Notes: generated by a model not told the origin, from the sequence alone. Numbered from the stretch's first letter, positions 1 through 6,886 are shown. The stretch is 7,014 bases of DNA from an uncultured Bacteroidales bacterium (GCA_937876865.1 CALEFF010000063.1:1-7014), one strand, 5' to 3'. A program made the numbers and translations.

Positions 1-963
1 GAAAAACCAGAGGTAGAATTGCCAAAAGAGACTGTTCAGCATACAGAAGCTGTTGTCTTTACTCCACAAGAAGAGATAAAAGCAGAACAAGAAGTTGAAC
101 AAGAACTTGAAGTAGAGGTTAAAGCAGAAGAAACAGAACTTAAAGAAATAGAAAAAGAGGTTGAAATCGAAGATATAAAACCGGCTGATGAGGATTTAAG
201 AGAAAAAGCACAAGCAATAATAGATGCAAGTAAGGAAGAAAAATACACAGAAGAAATAGAAAGAGAAAAAGACAAAAAGAAGAAAAAGAAAAAAGCAAAA
301 AAACGTAAAAAAAGAGTGCTTTTACTAATTCTTTTCATTCTTTTGTTCTTGCTTTTGGCTTGTGGAGGATTGATTGCTGCTCATTATTTTGGTTGGCTTA
401 AAGACTACAAGTTTATGACTCCTATTTCTGAAAAATTATCTGTTTACATAAAACCAAAAACTCAAAAAGTAGTAGCCCTACCTGTTGAAACTCCGACAGA
501 AACTATTGCAGAAGAAGTTGTAAGTGAAGAAACTTCAACAGAAACTGCTTCGGAAATAGTTTTGGAAGAAGTAAAACAAAACCCTATTCCAAAACCAAAA
601 CCAATAAATCAAGCAAAGAAAAAAACAACTCAAACAAATAATGCTCAAAAACAAGAGGCTGAGAAAAAAACTGAGCAAGTAGAAAAATCAACTGTTGATA
701 CATCTCCTGTATTGGTGCAAAATTATTCTAAACTTGGCTGTGATGTTGTTGGCGGTGTTTACAAAGACAAAACAACTGCTGAAAAGAAAGCAAGAAAAGC
801 AAAAAGTCTTGGTTACGATAGTTACATTCTTCAACGCGTTCAAGGAGGTGAGCAAGTTTATTATGTAAGTTATGGTAGCAGACGTACATTAGGGGAAGCT
901 GAAAAGTTAGCTACAAAAATTAAAGAAAAGATTGGTGGCGATTTCTACGTAATTTCAAGATAG
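1..963 (+). CDS. SPOR-domain inner-membrane protein, 5'-truncated (HU-CCDC81/SPOR-like)
   Basis: The frame is open from base 1 to the TAG at 961-963, so the gene probably begins outside the window; a TTG at base 19 is the first possible start but nothing marks it as real. Visible parts in order: a Glu/Lys-rich low-complexity segment (bases 1-265), a very basic stretch (about 265-315), one hydrophobic membrane helix (about 316-390), a Pro/Thr/Glu/Lys-rich linker, and a C-terminal SPOR-type domain (about 715-960) containing GCDVVGGVYKDKTTAEKKA and YYVSYGSRRT. The basic run before the helix predicts a cytoplasmic N-terminus and a periplasmic SPOR domain. SPOR domains bind denuded peptidoglycan glycans at division sites. 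In Bacteroidota this topology is typical of proteins with N-terminal HU-CCDC81 domains; that part is not visible, so the assignment is inference. The M16 gene follows after 3 nt. SPOR call strong, full architecture uncertain. Confidence 0.8.
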   Translation, partial: EKPEVELPKETVQHTEAVVFTPQEEIKAEQEVEQELEVEVKAEETELKEIEKEVEIEDIKPADEDLREKAQAIIDASKEEKYTEEIEREKDKKKKKKKAKKRKKRVLLLILFILLFLLLACGGLIAAHYFGWLKDYKFMTPISEKLSVYIKPKTQKVVALPVETPTETIAEEVVSEETSTETASEIVLEEVKQNPIPKPKPINQAKKKTTQTNNAQKQEAEKKTEQVEKSTVDTSPVLVQNYSKLGCDVVGGVYKDKTTAEKKARKAKSLGYDSYILQRVQGGEQVYYVSYGSRRTLGEAEKLATKIKEKIGGDFYVISR

Positions 964-966
964 TAG

Positions 967-2196
967 TTGGCACAAGATATTTACAATTTATATGAATTAA
1001 AAAATGGGATAAGGTTAATACACCGTTATTCACCTTCTCCCGTTTCTCATTGTGGGATAACGATAAACGTAGGTTCAAGAGATGAAACTGAAACCGAGAA
1101 CGGTATTGCTCATTTTATTGAACATTCTATTTTTAAAGGGACTCACAAACGAAAGGCTTTCCAAATACTAAATAGAATAGACGGAGTAGGAGGGGAATTA
1201 AACGCATTTACCACCAAAGAAGAGACTTGCATTTATGGTTGTTTCCTTCACTCTTATTATGAAAGGTTTTTAGAATTGCTTAGCGATATTGTTTTCAATT
1301 CTACTTTTCCTGAAAAAGAAATAGCAAAGGAAAAAGTTGTTGTAATAGACGAAATCAATTCTTATCAAGACACTCCTTCTGAACTTATTTATGATGAATT
1401 TGAAAAACAACTCTTTGGCAATCACCCTTTGGGAAGATTGATTTTGGGAACGCCTGAAAATGTAAATAGTTTTACGAGTGAAGGAATTAAGGCTTTTATT
1501 GACAAAAACTATTCGACAGATCAAATGGTTATTTCAATAGTTAGTTCTATTGATTGTGAAAAATGGTTTTTGCTTGCCGAGAGATATTTTGGAGGCTATG
1601 AGAAAAAAACAAGCAAAAAACAAAGAGAGAAAATTCTTGTAAGAAAGGCCGAAAAAAATATATACGATAGAGACACTTATCAATCGCATGCCATAATTGG
1701 AACAATGGCTTATGGATACAAAGACGAGAAAAAAGCAGCATTTAGTTTGCTTAACAATATGCTTGGTGGATATGCTATGAATTCTTATTTGAATATGCAC
1801 ATTAGAGAAAAGTATGGATTTACCTATACAATAGAATCAAACTACACTGCTTACTCTGATGTTGGTGTATTTAGCATTTACGCTGGTACGGACAAGAAAT
1901 ATATGGATAAAACCTTGCGATTGATAAATAAAGAATTAGAAAAATTTACTCAAAGCCCACTTGCAGAAAAGACCTTGCAGAAATTCAAACAGCAAATGAA
2001 GGGACAACTTGCAATTAGTTGTGATTCTAATCAAAATGAAATGCTTTCAATTGGTAAGATGCTACTAAATTTTGGTAAAGTAGACACATTGCAAGATACA
2101 TATAAGACAATAGATGAGATTTCCTCAAAAGAAATTCTTGAAGTAGCACAAGAGATTTTTGTTCCAGAAAAACTTTCAATTATACAATACGTTTAG
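967..2196 (+). CDS. M16-family zinc metallopeptidase (insulinase/processing-peptidase-like, single M16B-type unit)
   Basis: Encodes 409 residues, the usual size of a one-unit M16 peptidase. The inverted zinc motif HFIEH is at residues 49-53: H49 and H53 bind zinc and E52 is the catalytic base. The third ligand is E129 in VVVIDEINSYQDTP, 75 residues beyond H53, as the family requires. The C-terminal half keeps the substrate-binding Arg/Tyr pair, R280 and Y287 in IREKYGFTY, with the 7-residue spacing seen in insulysin. The enzyme therefore looks active and probably dimerises like other M16B proteins. No signal peptide is visible, so it is predicted to be cytoplasmic. The start must be TTG at 967: the preceding in-frame codon is TAG and there is no in-frame ATG before residue 187. 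The family's conserved LKNGIRLI begins 11 residues in, which fits this start. It lies 3 nt after the SPOR gene stop, suggesting translational coupling. The substrate is unknown. Confidence 0.93.
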   Translation: MAQDIYNLYELKNGIRLIHRYSPSPVSHCGITINVGSRDETETENGIAHFIEHSIFKGTHKRKAFQILNRIDGVGGELNAFTTKEETCIYGCFLHSYYERFLELLSDIVFNSTFPEKEIAKEKVVVIDEINSYQDTPSELIYDEFEKQLFGNHPLGRLILGTPENVNSFTSEGIKAFIDKNYSTDQMVISIVSSIDCEKWFLLAERYFGGYEKKTSKKQREKILVRKAEKNIYDRDTYQSHAIIGTMAYGYKDEKKAAFSLLNNMLGGYAMNSYLNMHIREKYGFTYTIESNYTAYSDVGVFSIYAGTDKKYMDKTLRLINKELEKFTQSPLAEKTLQKFKQQMKGQLAISCDSNQNEMLSIGKMLLNFGKVDTLQDTYKTIDEISSKEILEVAQEIFVPEKLSIIQYV

Positions 2197-2226
2197 CAAA
2201 TACAAATCAATAAATATAATATCGAT

Positions 2227-4383
2227 ATGAAAAAAACACTTTTAACATTAATGGCTTTCGTGCTTAGTTTTGGTGTTTGCTTTGCAAATCCAAAGGCTAA
2301 TCCTGACGAAGGAATGTGGTTGCCAATGTTTTTTAAGCAACTAAATCATTCAACTATGCAAAAAATGGGCTTAAAGTTGAGTGCAGAACAACTTTACAGC
2401 ATTAACAACTCATCTTTGAAAGATGCAATTGTTCAAATGGGCGATTTCTGTACAGGAGAGATTGTTTCCGACAAAGGATTGATGTTTACAAATCACCATT
2501 GTGGCTATGATGCAATCGTAAGTCAATCAACTGTTGAACACGATTACTTAAATAATGGATTTGTTTCTCAATCTTATGAAGAAGAGCTTCCGATTCCGGG
2601 CTTGTATGTTTCATTCCTTGTGAGAATGGAAGATGTTACAAAAGACGTTTTGGCAGAAAACATCAACACTCCTGAGAAAGCAACAGAAGAACAAATACAA
2701 AAAAACATCGGAGACTTGGTTGTTAAATATTCAGAAGAAGGAAAATACAAAGTAGAAGTGAAACCGTTCTTTGAAGGCTTGGAATACTATATGTTTATCT
2801 ATGAAGTATTCGACGATGTTCGTCTTGTGTTCGCTCCTCCTGCATCAATCGGAAAATATGGTGGAGATACAGACAACTGGATGTGGCCAAGACACACAGG
2901 AGACTTCTCTGTATTTAGAGTTTATGCAGATAAAAACAATCAACCTGCCAAATACTCAAAAGATAATGTGCCTTACAAACCAAAACACTTCCTTCCAATC
3001 AGCATAAAAGGCGTTGAAAAAGGAGATTTCACAATGATATGGGGTTATCCCGGCTCAACAGAAAGATATATGACCTCTTATGAAGTGTCAAACACTATTA
3101 ACATTGCCGATCCTGCCGTTATAAAAGCGGGAGAAGCTCTTTTGCCGGTTATGAAGAAGATGATGGATACAGATAATGCGATAAACCTAAAATATGCTTC
3201 TGATTACGCAAGCTATATGAACCTTTGGAAAAACAAAAAAGGCGAATTGAGAGGATTGAAACGCCTTGATGTTTACGGAAAGAAAAAAGCTATTGAAGAC
3301 CGTCTTGCTCAGTGGATTGCAAAAGATGCTGACAGACAAGCAAGATACGGAAATGTTATATCAGATCTTGAATCGGCAAGCAAAGTTATTGCAGCTGAAC
3401 CGGCAAATCAATATTCTTGGTATGGAAATCTTGGTCTTATGACTTCAAAAACAGCATTGACAGCTTTCCGTTCTTTTATGTATGCAGGAATGATTGAATC
3501 CGGTCAAGTGCCTGAGGAAGGTCTTCCTTTGCTTATGGGAGCTTTGTTTGGTGAAATAGAGAATCTTTATGCTACAACAGACCTTGCAACAGAAAAAGAA
3601 ATGTTTAAGGCGTTGGCAAACTTGCTTTTGACCGTTCCAAGCTTGCAAGAAGTGGAAATTCTTAAAGAGTACAAAGAAAATCCTGATAAATTCGTTAACA
3701 AAGCCTTTGAAAAATCAGTTTTAACCAATAGAAAAGCTTTTGAAAAGTTTGCAAAGAAATCAGACATGAAAGTGTTCCAAAAAGATAAAATCGGACAAGT
3801 TGCAATGCTTGCTTATGCTTTGATTACAGATTCTTCACCTGAATTTGAAGAAGCAAACGCAAAATTTGCACAAGCAAAGATGTTGTTTGTGGAAGCATTA
3901 AGAAAAATGGACGCTTCTTTGGTTCAATATCCTGATGCAAACTTTACAATGCGTATGACTTACGGACAAGTTTTGGATTACTATCCTGCTGACGCTGTTC
4001 ACTACGATTACGTAACTACAATGGAAGGTTTGATGGAAAAAGAAGATGCTACAAATCCGGAATTCATAGTTCCTGCAAAATTAAAAGAGCTTTACGAAGC
4101 AAAAGACTATGGTCAATATGCCGATAAAGACGGAAAACTAATTGTTTGCTTCCTTTCAAACAACGATATCACAGGAGGAAACTCTGGAAGCCCTATTTTG
4201 AATGCAGAAGGACACCTAATCGGTTTGGCATTTGACGGAAACTGGGAAGCAATGAGCGGAGACATAGCATTCGAACCAGAATTGCAAAGAACAATCAACG
4301 TAGATGCACGTTACGTTCTTTTTGTTATGGACAAATTTGCAGGAGCAAAGAGATTGATAGATGAATTAACAATAGTAAAATAA
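2227..4383 (+). CDS. dpp7: S46-family dipeptidyl-peptidase, DPP7 type
   Basis: Encodes 718 residues, close to Porphyromonas DPP7/DPP11. A signal peptide (residues 1-20, probable cleavage CFA/NPK) predicts the periplasm; no C-terminal type IX sorting domain is visible. The chymotrypsin-fold triad can be placed by family motifs: H91 in TNHHCGYDA, D226 in DNWMWPRHTGDFS, S653 in GGNSGSP. N217 and W218 match the residues that hold the substrate N-terminus in S46 enzymes. The middle (about 290-580) is the helical cap insertion. S46 enzymes remove dipeptides from peptide N-termini. The residue 18 after the catalytic Ser, which separates subtypes (Arg in the acidic-specific DPP11, Gly in DPP7), is G671 in AFDGNWEAMSGDI, so cleavage after hydrophobic P1 residues is predicted. 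The ATG at 2227 is set by the signal peptide; the A/T-rich leader has no Shine-Dalgarno. It lies 30 nt after the M16 gene and 11 nt before the FKBP gene. Confidence 0.95.
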   Translation: MKKTLLTLMAFVLSFGVCFANPKANPDEGMWLPMFFKQLNHSTMQKMGLKLSAEQLYSINNSSLKDAIVQMGDFCTGEIVSDKGLMFTNHHCGYDAIVSQSTVEHDYLNNGFVSQSYEEELPIPGLYVSFLVRMEDVTKDVLAENINTPEKATEEQIQKNIGDLVVKYSEEGKYKVEVKPFFEGLEYYMFIYEVFDDVRLVFAPPASIGKYGGDTDNWMWPRHTGDFSVFRVYADKNNQPAKYSKDNVPYKPKHFLPISIKGVEKGDFTMIWGYPGSTERYMTSYEVSNTINIADPAVIKAGEALLPVMKKMMDTDNAINLKYASDYASYMNLWKNKKGELRGLKRLDVYGKKKAIEDRLAQWIAKDADRQARYGNVISDLESASKVIAAEPANQYSWYGNLGLMTSKTALTAFRSFMYAGMIESGQVPEEGLPLLMGALFGEIENLYATTDLATEKEMFKALANLLLTVPSLQEVEILKEYKENPDKFVNKAFEKSVLTNRKAFEKFAKKSDMKVFQKDKIGQVAMLAYALITDSSPEFEEANAKFAQAKMLFVEALRKMDASLVQYPDANFTMRMTYGQVLDYYPADAVHYDYVTTMEGLMEKEDATNPEFIVPAKLKELYEAKDYGQYADKDGKLIVCFLSNNDITGGNSGSPILNAEGHLIGLAFDGNWEAMSGDIAFEPELQRTINVDARYVLFVMDKFAGAKRLIDELTIVK

Positions 4384-4394
4384 GGAAAAAGAAA
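4382..4394 (+). promoter_or_regulatory. Shine-Dalgarno-like ribosome binding site of the FKBP gene
   Basis: AAGGA at 4382-4386 overlaps the S46 stop codon and lies 8 nt before the ATG at 4395. It is the clearest Shine-Dalgarno match among the gene starts in this window; the other leaders are only A/T-rich, as is common in Bacteroidota. Its overlap with the upstream stop would allow ribosomes ending on the peptidase gene to reinitiate. Function is inferred from sequence and position only. Confidence 0.5.
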
Positions 4395-5015
4395 ATGAAA
4401 TTAACAAACGACACTCAAAAAATTAGCTATATCATAGGAGAAGATATAGGATTCTCATTCCAAAGAGAAGGATACGACATAGATGTTGATGTATTGGTAG
4501 AAGCATTGAAAGCTGCTGCAACAGGAAAAAGCGAAAATCTTTTGACTGAAACAGAAAAAAATGAGGTAATGATGCGTTGGCAACAAGAAATGCAAGCAAA
4601 AAAACAAGCTCAAATGGCAGAACAAGGAAAAAAAGCAAGAGCAGAAGGTGCTGCATTTATGGAAGTAAACCGTAATAACCCAGGAGTATTTGAAACAAAG
4701 AGCGGATTACAATACCAAGTAATAAAAGGAGCAGAAGGAAGAAAGCCTGCTGCAACAGATACCGTACATGTACACTATCATGGTACGCTTTTAAATGGTC
4801 AAGTTTTTGATTCATCAGTTGAAAGAGGAGAACCAATTTCTTTCCCATTGAATCAAGTAATCGCAGGTTGGACAGAAGGAGTGCAACTTATGAGTATAGG
4901 AAGCAAATACAAATTCTTCATTCCTGCTGACCTTGCTTACGGAGACCAAGCCGTTGGAACAATTCCAGCAGGTAGCACTTTGATTTTTGAAGTAGAATTG
5001 TTAGACATTAAATAA
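4395..5015 (+). CDS. fklB: FKBP-type peptidyl-prolyl cis-trans isomerase, FKBP22/FklB-like
   Basis: Encodes 206 residues, the same length as E. coli FklB (FKBP22). It catalyses cis-trans isomerisation of Xaa-Pro bonds and acts as a folding helper. Residues 1-95 form the helical N-terminal dimerisation domain with a long Lys/Gln/Glu/Ala-rich helix (about 52-90). Residues about 101-206 form the FKBP catalytic domain. Most FKBP12 pocket positions can be aligned: Y128 (VHVHYHG), F138 and D139 (VFDSS), F150, V155, I156, W159 (VIAGW), Y182 (LAYGD) and F198. The segment GQVFDSSVERGEP is very like the E. coli protein. There is no signal peptide or lipobox, so it is predicted to be cytoplasmic, unlike the periplasmic FkpA/Mip relatives and unlike the exported S46 enzyme just upstream. 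An AAGGA sits 8 nt before the ATG. The gene lies 11 nt after the peptidase and 5 nt before the transferase gene. Confidence 0.93.
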   Translation: MKLTNDTQKISYIIGEDIGFSFQREGYDIDVDVLVEALKAAATGKSENLLTETEKNEVMMRWQQEMQAKKQAQMAEQGKKARAEGAAFMEVNRNNPGVFETKSGLQYQVIKGAEGRKPAATDTVHVHYHGTLLNGQVFDSSVERGEPISFPLNQVIAGWTEGVQLMSIGSKYKFFIPADLAYGDQAVGTIPAGSTLIFEVELLDIK

Positions 5016-5020
5016 GAGAA

Positions 5021-5560
5021 TTGGAGTACTTTGTTTTCAAGATAGAAGATTGCGAAAAGGCGTTTGGCGTTGACAAATCTTTGTCTCGTCCAAAACAAAT
5101 CTCACTACTTGCAAAACAACAATTACTTTCAATAATCAAAGAAAAAGGTTTGTCTTTTCCAACCACTATTGCAGTGAAGGAAAAAGGCAAACCTTATTTT
5201 TTATACAATGAAAATCTACATTTTTCTATCTCCCACACAAAATCACACATAGCAATAGCCCTCCACGATAAAGAGATAGGAATAGATATTGAAAACACAA
5301 GAAAATGTAACCTCAATTTAGCAAAACGATACTTTCATCAAGAGGAATATATCTATCTTTCTTCACTGCCAAAAGAAGAGCAAGATGAAGCATTTACAAA
5401 AATATGGACTCAGAAAGAAGCTTATGTAAAATGCACAGGCGAAGGAATAGCAGGAGGGTTTAATAAATTTTCGGTAATTCCTAATTCAAAAAACATAGAC
5501 AAAAAATACACTCTAAAATATGAAAAGAATAATAATCTTAGTCTTTGCTTTGTTTCTTAA
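5021..5560 (+). CDS. 4'-phosphopantetheinyl transferase, Sfp/Gsp-type (short form)
   Basis: Encodes 179 residues. The enzyme moves the phosphopantetheine arm of CoA onto a serine of acyl- or peptidyl-carrier proteins. Family motifs appear in order: GKPYF (56-60); HFSISHTKSHIAIA (67-80), with the CoA-binding SH; IGIDIEN (86-92), with Mg ligands D89 and E91; and IWTQKEAYVKCTGEGI (128-143), with E133 and K137. All key residues are present, so it is predicted to be active and cytoplasmic. The start must be TTG at 5021: the protein has no internal Met, and an in-frame TAA at 5009-5011 blocks extension upstream. The C-terminal strand NNLSLCFVS is a normal family ending, so the gene is probably not truncated, although its last 41 nt also encode the start of the TPR gene. 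No carrier-protein or synthase gene is nearby; the partner could be the fatty-acid ACP or a distant aryl-polyene or NRPS-like cluster. Confidence 0.92.
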   Translation: MEYFVFKIEDCEKAFGVDKSLSRPKQISLLAKQQLLSIIKEKGLSFPTTIAVKEKGKPYFLYNENLHFSISHTKSHIAIALHDKEIGIDIENTRKCNLNLAKRYFHQEEYIYLSSLPKEEQDEAFTKIWTQKEAYVKCTGEGIAGGFNKFSVIPNSKNIDKKYTLKYEKNNNLSLCFVS

Positions 5561-6770
5561 TTTCTTTGCTTTTGCACAAGAAAACGCAGAGTTGTTAAAA
5601 GTAAAAGTAAAAGAAAAAAAAGATATTGAAAAAGTAGAAAAACTAACTCTTAAAAACATAGAAAAAGTGAGGAAATTGGCAGAAAATGATCCTGATGCAT
5701 ATTTGCCAGAGTTGTCTGCATATATAAATAACTTAGCAACGATTTATTCAAATCAAGAAAGATTTCAAGAAGCCGAAACATTATATTTAGAGGCTCTTGA
5801 AATAGATAAAACCTTAGCAAAAAAATACCCAAAAACATTTGAATATGATGTGGTAATTGATATGAATAATCTTGCTCTTTTATATCAAAAAACCTTTCGT
5901 TTGCAAGAAGCAGAAAATTATTATGTACAATCACTTAACCGATTACGTAAACTTGTAGAAAAATCACCTGAAACATTTGAAGCAGACCTTTCTGTATTGC
6001 TAAATAATATAGCCGTATTGTATCAAAATGAAGGAAAATACGAACAAGCCGAAGAATACTATTTAGAAACTTTAAAAATAGATAAACATTTAAATAAACA
6101 AAATAATGCATATAAGGAAGAATATGCTAAACACTTGAATAACGCAGCACAATTCTATCAACTTCAACACCAAGACAATAAAATGGAAAAATATCTTTTA
6201 GAATCATTGGAGGTAAGAAGAGATTTAGCAAAAGAGAATCCACAAGAATTTGAAAAAGATTTATCAATATGCCTAAATAATATGGCTTACTATTACGAAA
6301 CCAAAAAGAAAAAAAAGCAAGCCGAAGATTTATATTTAGAAGCCATAGAAATAGACAAACATATACTTGAAAATGACAATACACATAAAAAGGATTATTC
6401 TGCTCATTTAAACAATTTAGCAAATCTTTACTTTGAAGATAAAAATTATGAGAAAGCAGAACAATTCTATTTACAAACAGCGGAAATTGACAGACAAATA
6501 CAAGAGAGTGAACCTACAATTTTGAAAACAAGTATAGCAATTCATTTGAATAATCTTGCGAATCTCTACGCTAATACAGAACGTTATGAACAAGCAGAGC
6601 AGTTTTACGAAGAAACATTGACCATATACAGAAGTCTTTACAAAGAAAATCCAACTAAATATAAAGACGAATTAACAACAGTCCTTGACAACCTCGCAAG
6701 ACTCTATAAACGCCTTAATCGAAACGAAGAATTTGAAACTCTAAAACAAGAAATACAATCTCTACAATGA
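5520..6770 (+). CDS. Exported tetratricopeptide-repeat (TPR) protein with eight repeats
   Basis: Encodes 416 residues. Residues 1-19 form a Sec signal peptide with probable cleavage FAFA/QEN; there is no lipobox cysteine, so a soluble periplasmic or secreted protein is predicted. Residues 24-57 are a charged helical lead-in. Residues about 58-413 hold eight TPR-like units, each built as P-x-x-[FY]-x-x-[DE]-L, then LNNLAxLY (helix A), then a YxxAExxYxExLxI helix B. The second Asn of each LNN (Asp-Asn in the last) falls at residues 71, 117, 163, 208, 254, 299, 345 and 391. TPR arrays are protein-binding scaffolds; no catalytic domain is present, so the partner is unknown. The ATG at 5520 is fixed by the signal peptide and there is no other Met before residue 115. 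The start lies inside the transferase gene in another frame, a 41-nt overlap that suggests coupled translation. Last gene of the apparent operon. Confidence 0.9.
   Translation: MKRIIILVFALFLNFFAFAQENAELLKVKVKEKKDIEKVEKLTLKNIEKVRKLAENDPDAYLPELSAYINNLATIYSNQERFQEAETLYLEALEIDKTLAKKYPKTFEYDVVIDMNNLALLYQKTFRLQEAENYYVQSLNRLRKLVEKSPETFEADLSVLLNNIAVLYQNEGKYEQAEEYYLETLKIDKHLNKQNNAYKEEYAKHLNNAAQFYQLQHQDNKMEKYLLESLEVRRDLAKENPQEFEKDLSICLNNMAYYYETKKKKKQAEDLYLEAIEIDKHILENDNTHKKDYSAHLNNLANLYFEDKNYEKAEQFYLQTAEIDRQIQESEPTILKTSIAIHLNNLANLYANTERYEQAEQFYEETLTIYRSLYKENPTKYKDELTTVLDNLARLYKRLNRNEEFETLKQEIQSLQ
5691..6758 (+). repeat. Eight-unit TPR-coding array, period 45-46 codons
   Basis: The coding repeat has a period of about 138 nt. 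Spacing between successive reference Asn residues is 46, 46, 45, 46, 45, 46 and 46, so no unit is lost or partly duplicated. Units are alike in protein pattern but diverged at the DNA level, so this is an old duplication rather than a recent tandem expansion. The eighth unit is degenerate: it has DNLARLY but lacks the AExxY helix B and probably acts as a C-terminal cap. Classical TPR is 34 residues and the kinesin-light-chain-like type is 42; the extra residues fall in the P-x-x-[FY] linker. Confidence 0.85.
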
Positions 6771-6840
6771 TAAAAGACGATAGTGAACCACAGATTTTTT
6801 TATTTTTTCTTTGATTTAAAAAATTATTTCTTAGGAATAA

Positions 6841-6886
6841 AAAAATAACTCTTAGCTTTATTTTCTCAAAGCTAAGAGTTATTTTT
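6841..6886. terminator. Bidirectional intrinsic terminator (perfect 19-bp inverted repeat)
   Basis: Arms at 6841-6859 and 6868-6886 are exact reverse complements, separated by the 8-nt loop ATTTTCTC. The core AACTCTTAGCTTT / AAAGCTAAGAGTT is flanked by A5 on the left and T5 on the right, so the transcript carries a U-tract in either direction. It lies 70 nt after the TPR stop and 18 nt beyond the stop of the minus-strand gene, where a terminator shared by convergent genes is expected. The rest of the intergenic stretch 6771-6904 is T- and A-rich (for example T7 at 6795-6801); I see no other gene or clear structure in it. Confidence 0.85.

Noticed and set aside
36..338. Minus-strand open frame of about 100 codons, Ser/Phe-rich
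   Set aside because: It is the complement of the Glu/Lys-rich SPOR coding region. Its composition simply mirrors GAA/AAA codons, and no family motif is visible.
2197..2226. Promoter in the 30-nt gap before the S46 gene
   Set aside because: The gap is AT-rich, but I see no TAnnTTTG-type -7 element with a TTTG -33 element, as expected for Bacteroidota promoters. A promoter inside the M16 coding region cannot be excluded.
2227..2286. Possible lipoprotein signal in the S46 precursor (Cys at residue 18)
   Set aside because: The residues before the Cys are Phe-Gly-Val, so the -1 position is Val rather than Gly/Ala/Ser, and a good signal peptidase I site follows at CFA/NPK.
2771..3007. Plus-strand open frame of 78 codons inside the S46 gene
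   Set aside because: It lies wholly within a well-supported S46 coding region in another frame and shows no recognisable motif.
5691..6758. TPR-coding repeats as a CRISPR-like or recent tandem DNA repeat
   Set aside because: The period is about 138 nt, the frame is continuous and units diverge at the DNA level. This is protein repeat structure, not a non-coding array.
6771..6812. T-rich run after the TPR stop as a separate intrinsic terminator
   Set aside because: Only a 3-bp GTG/CAC stem precedes the T7 run at 6795-6801, too weak to terminate. The 6841-6886 hairpin is a far better candidate.
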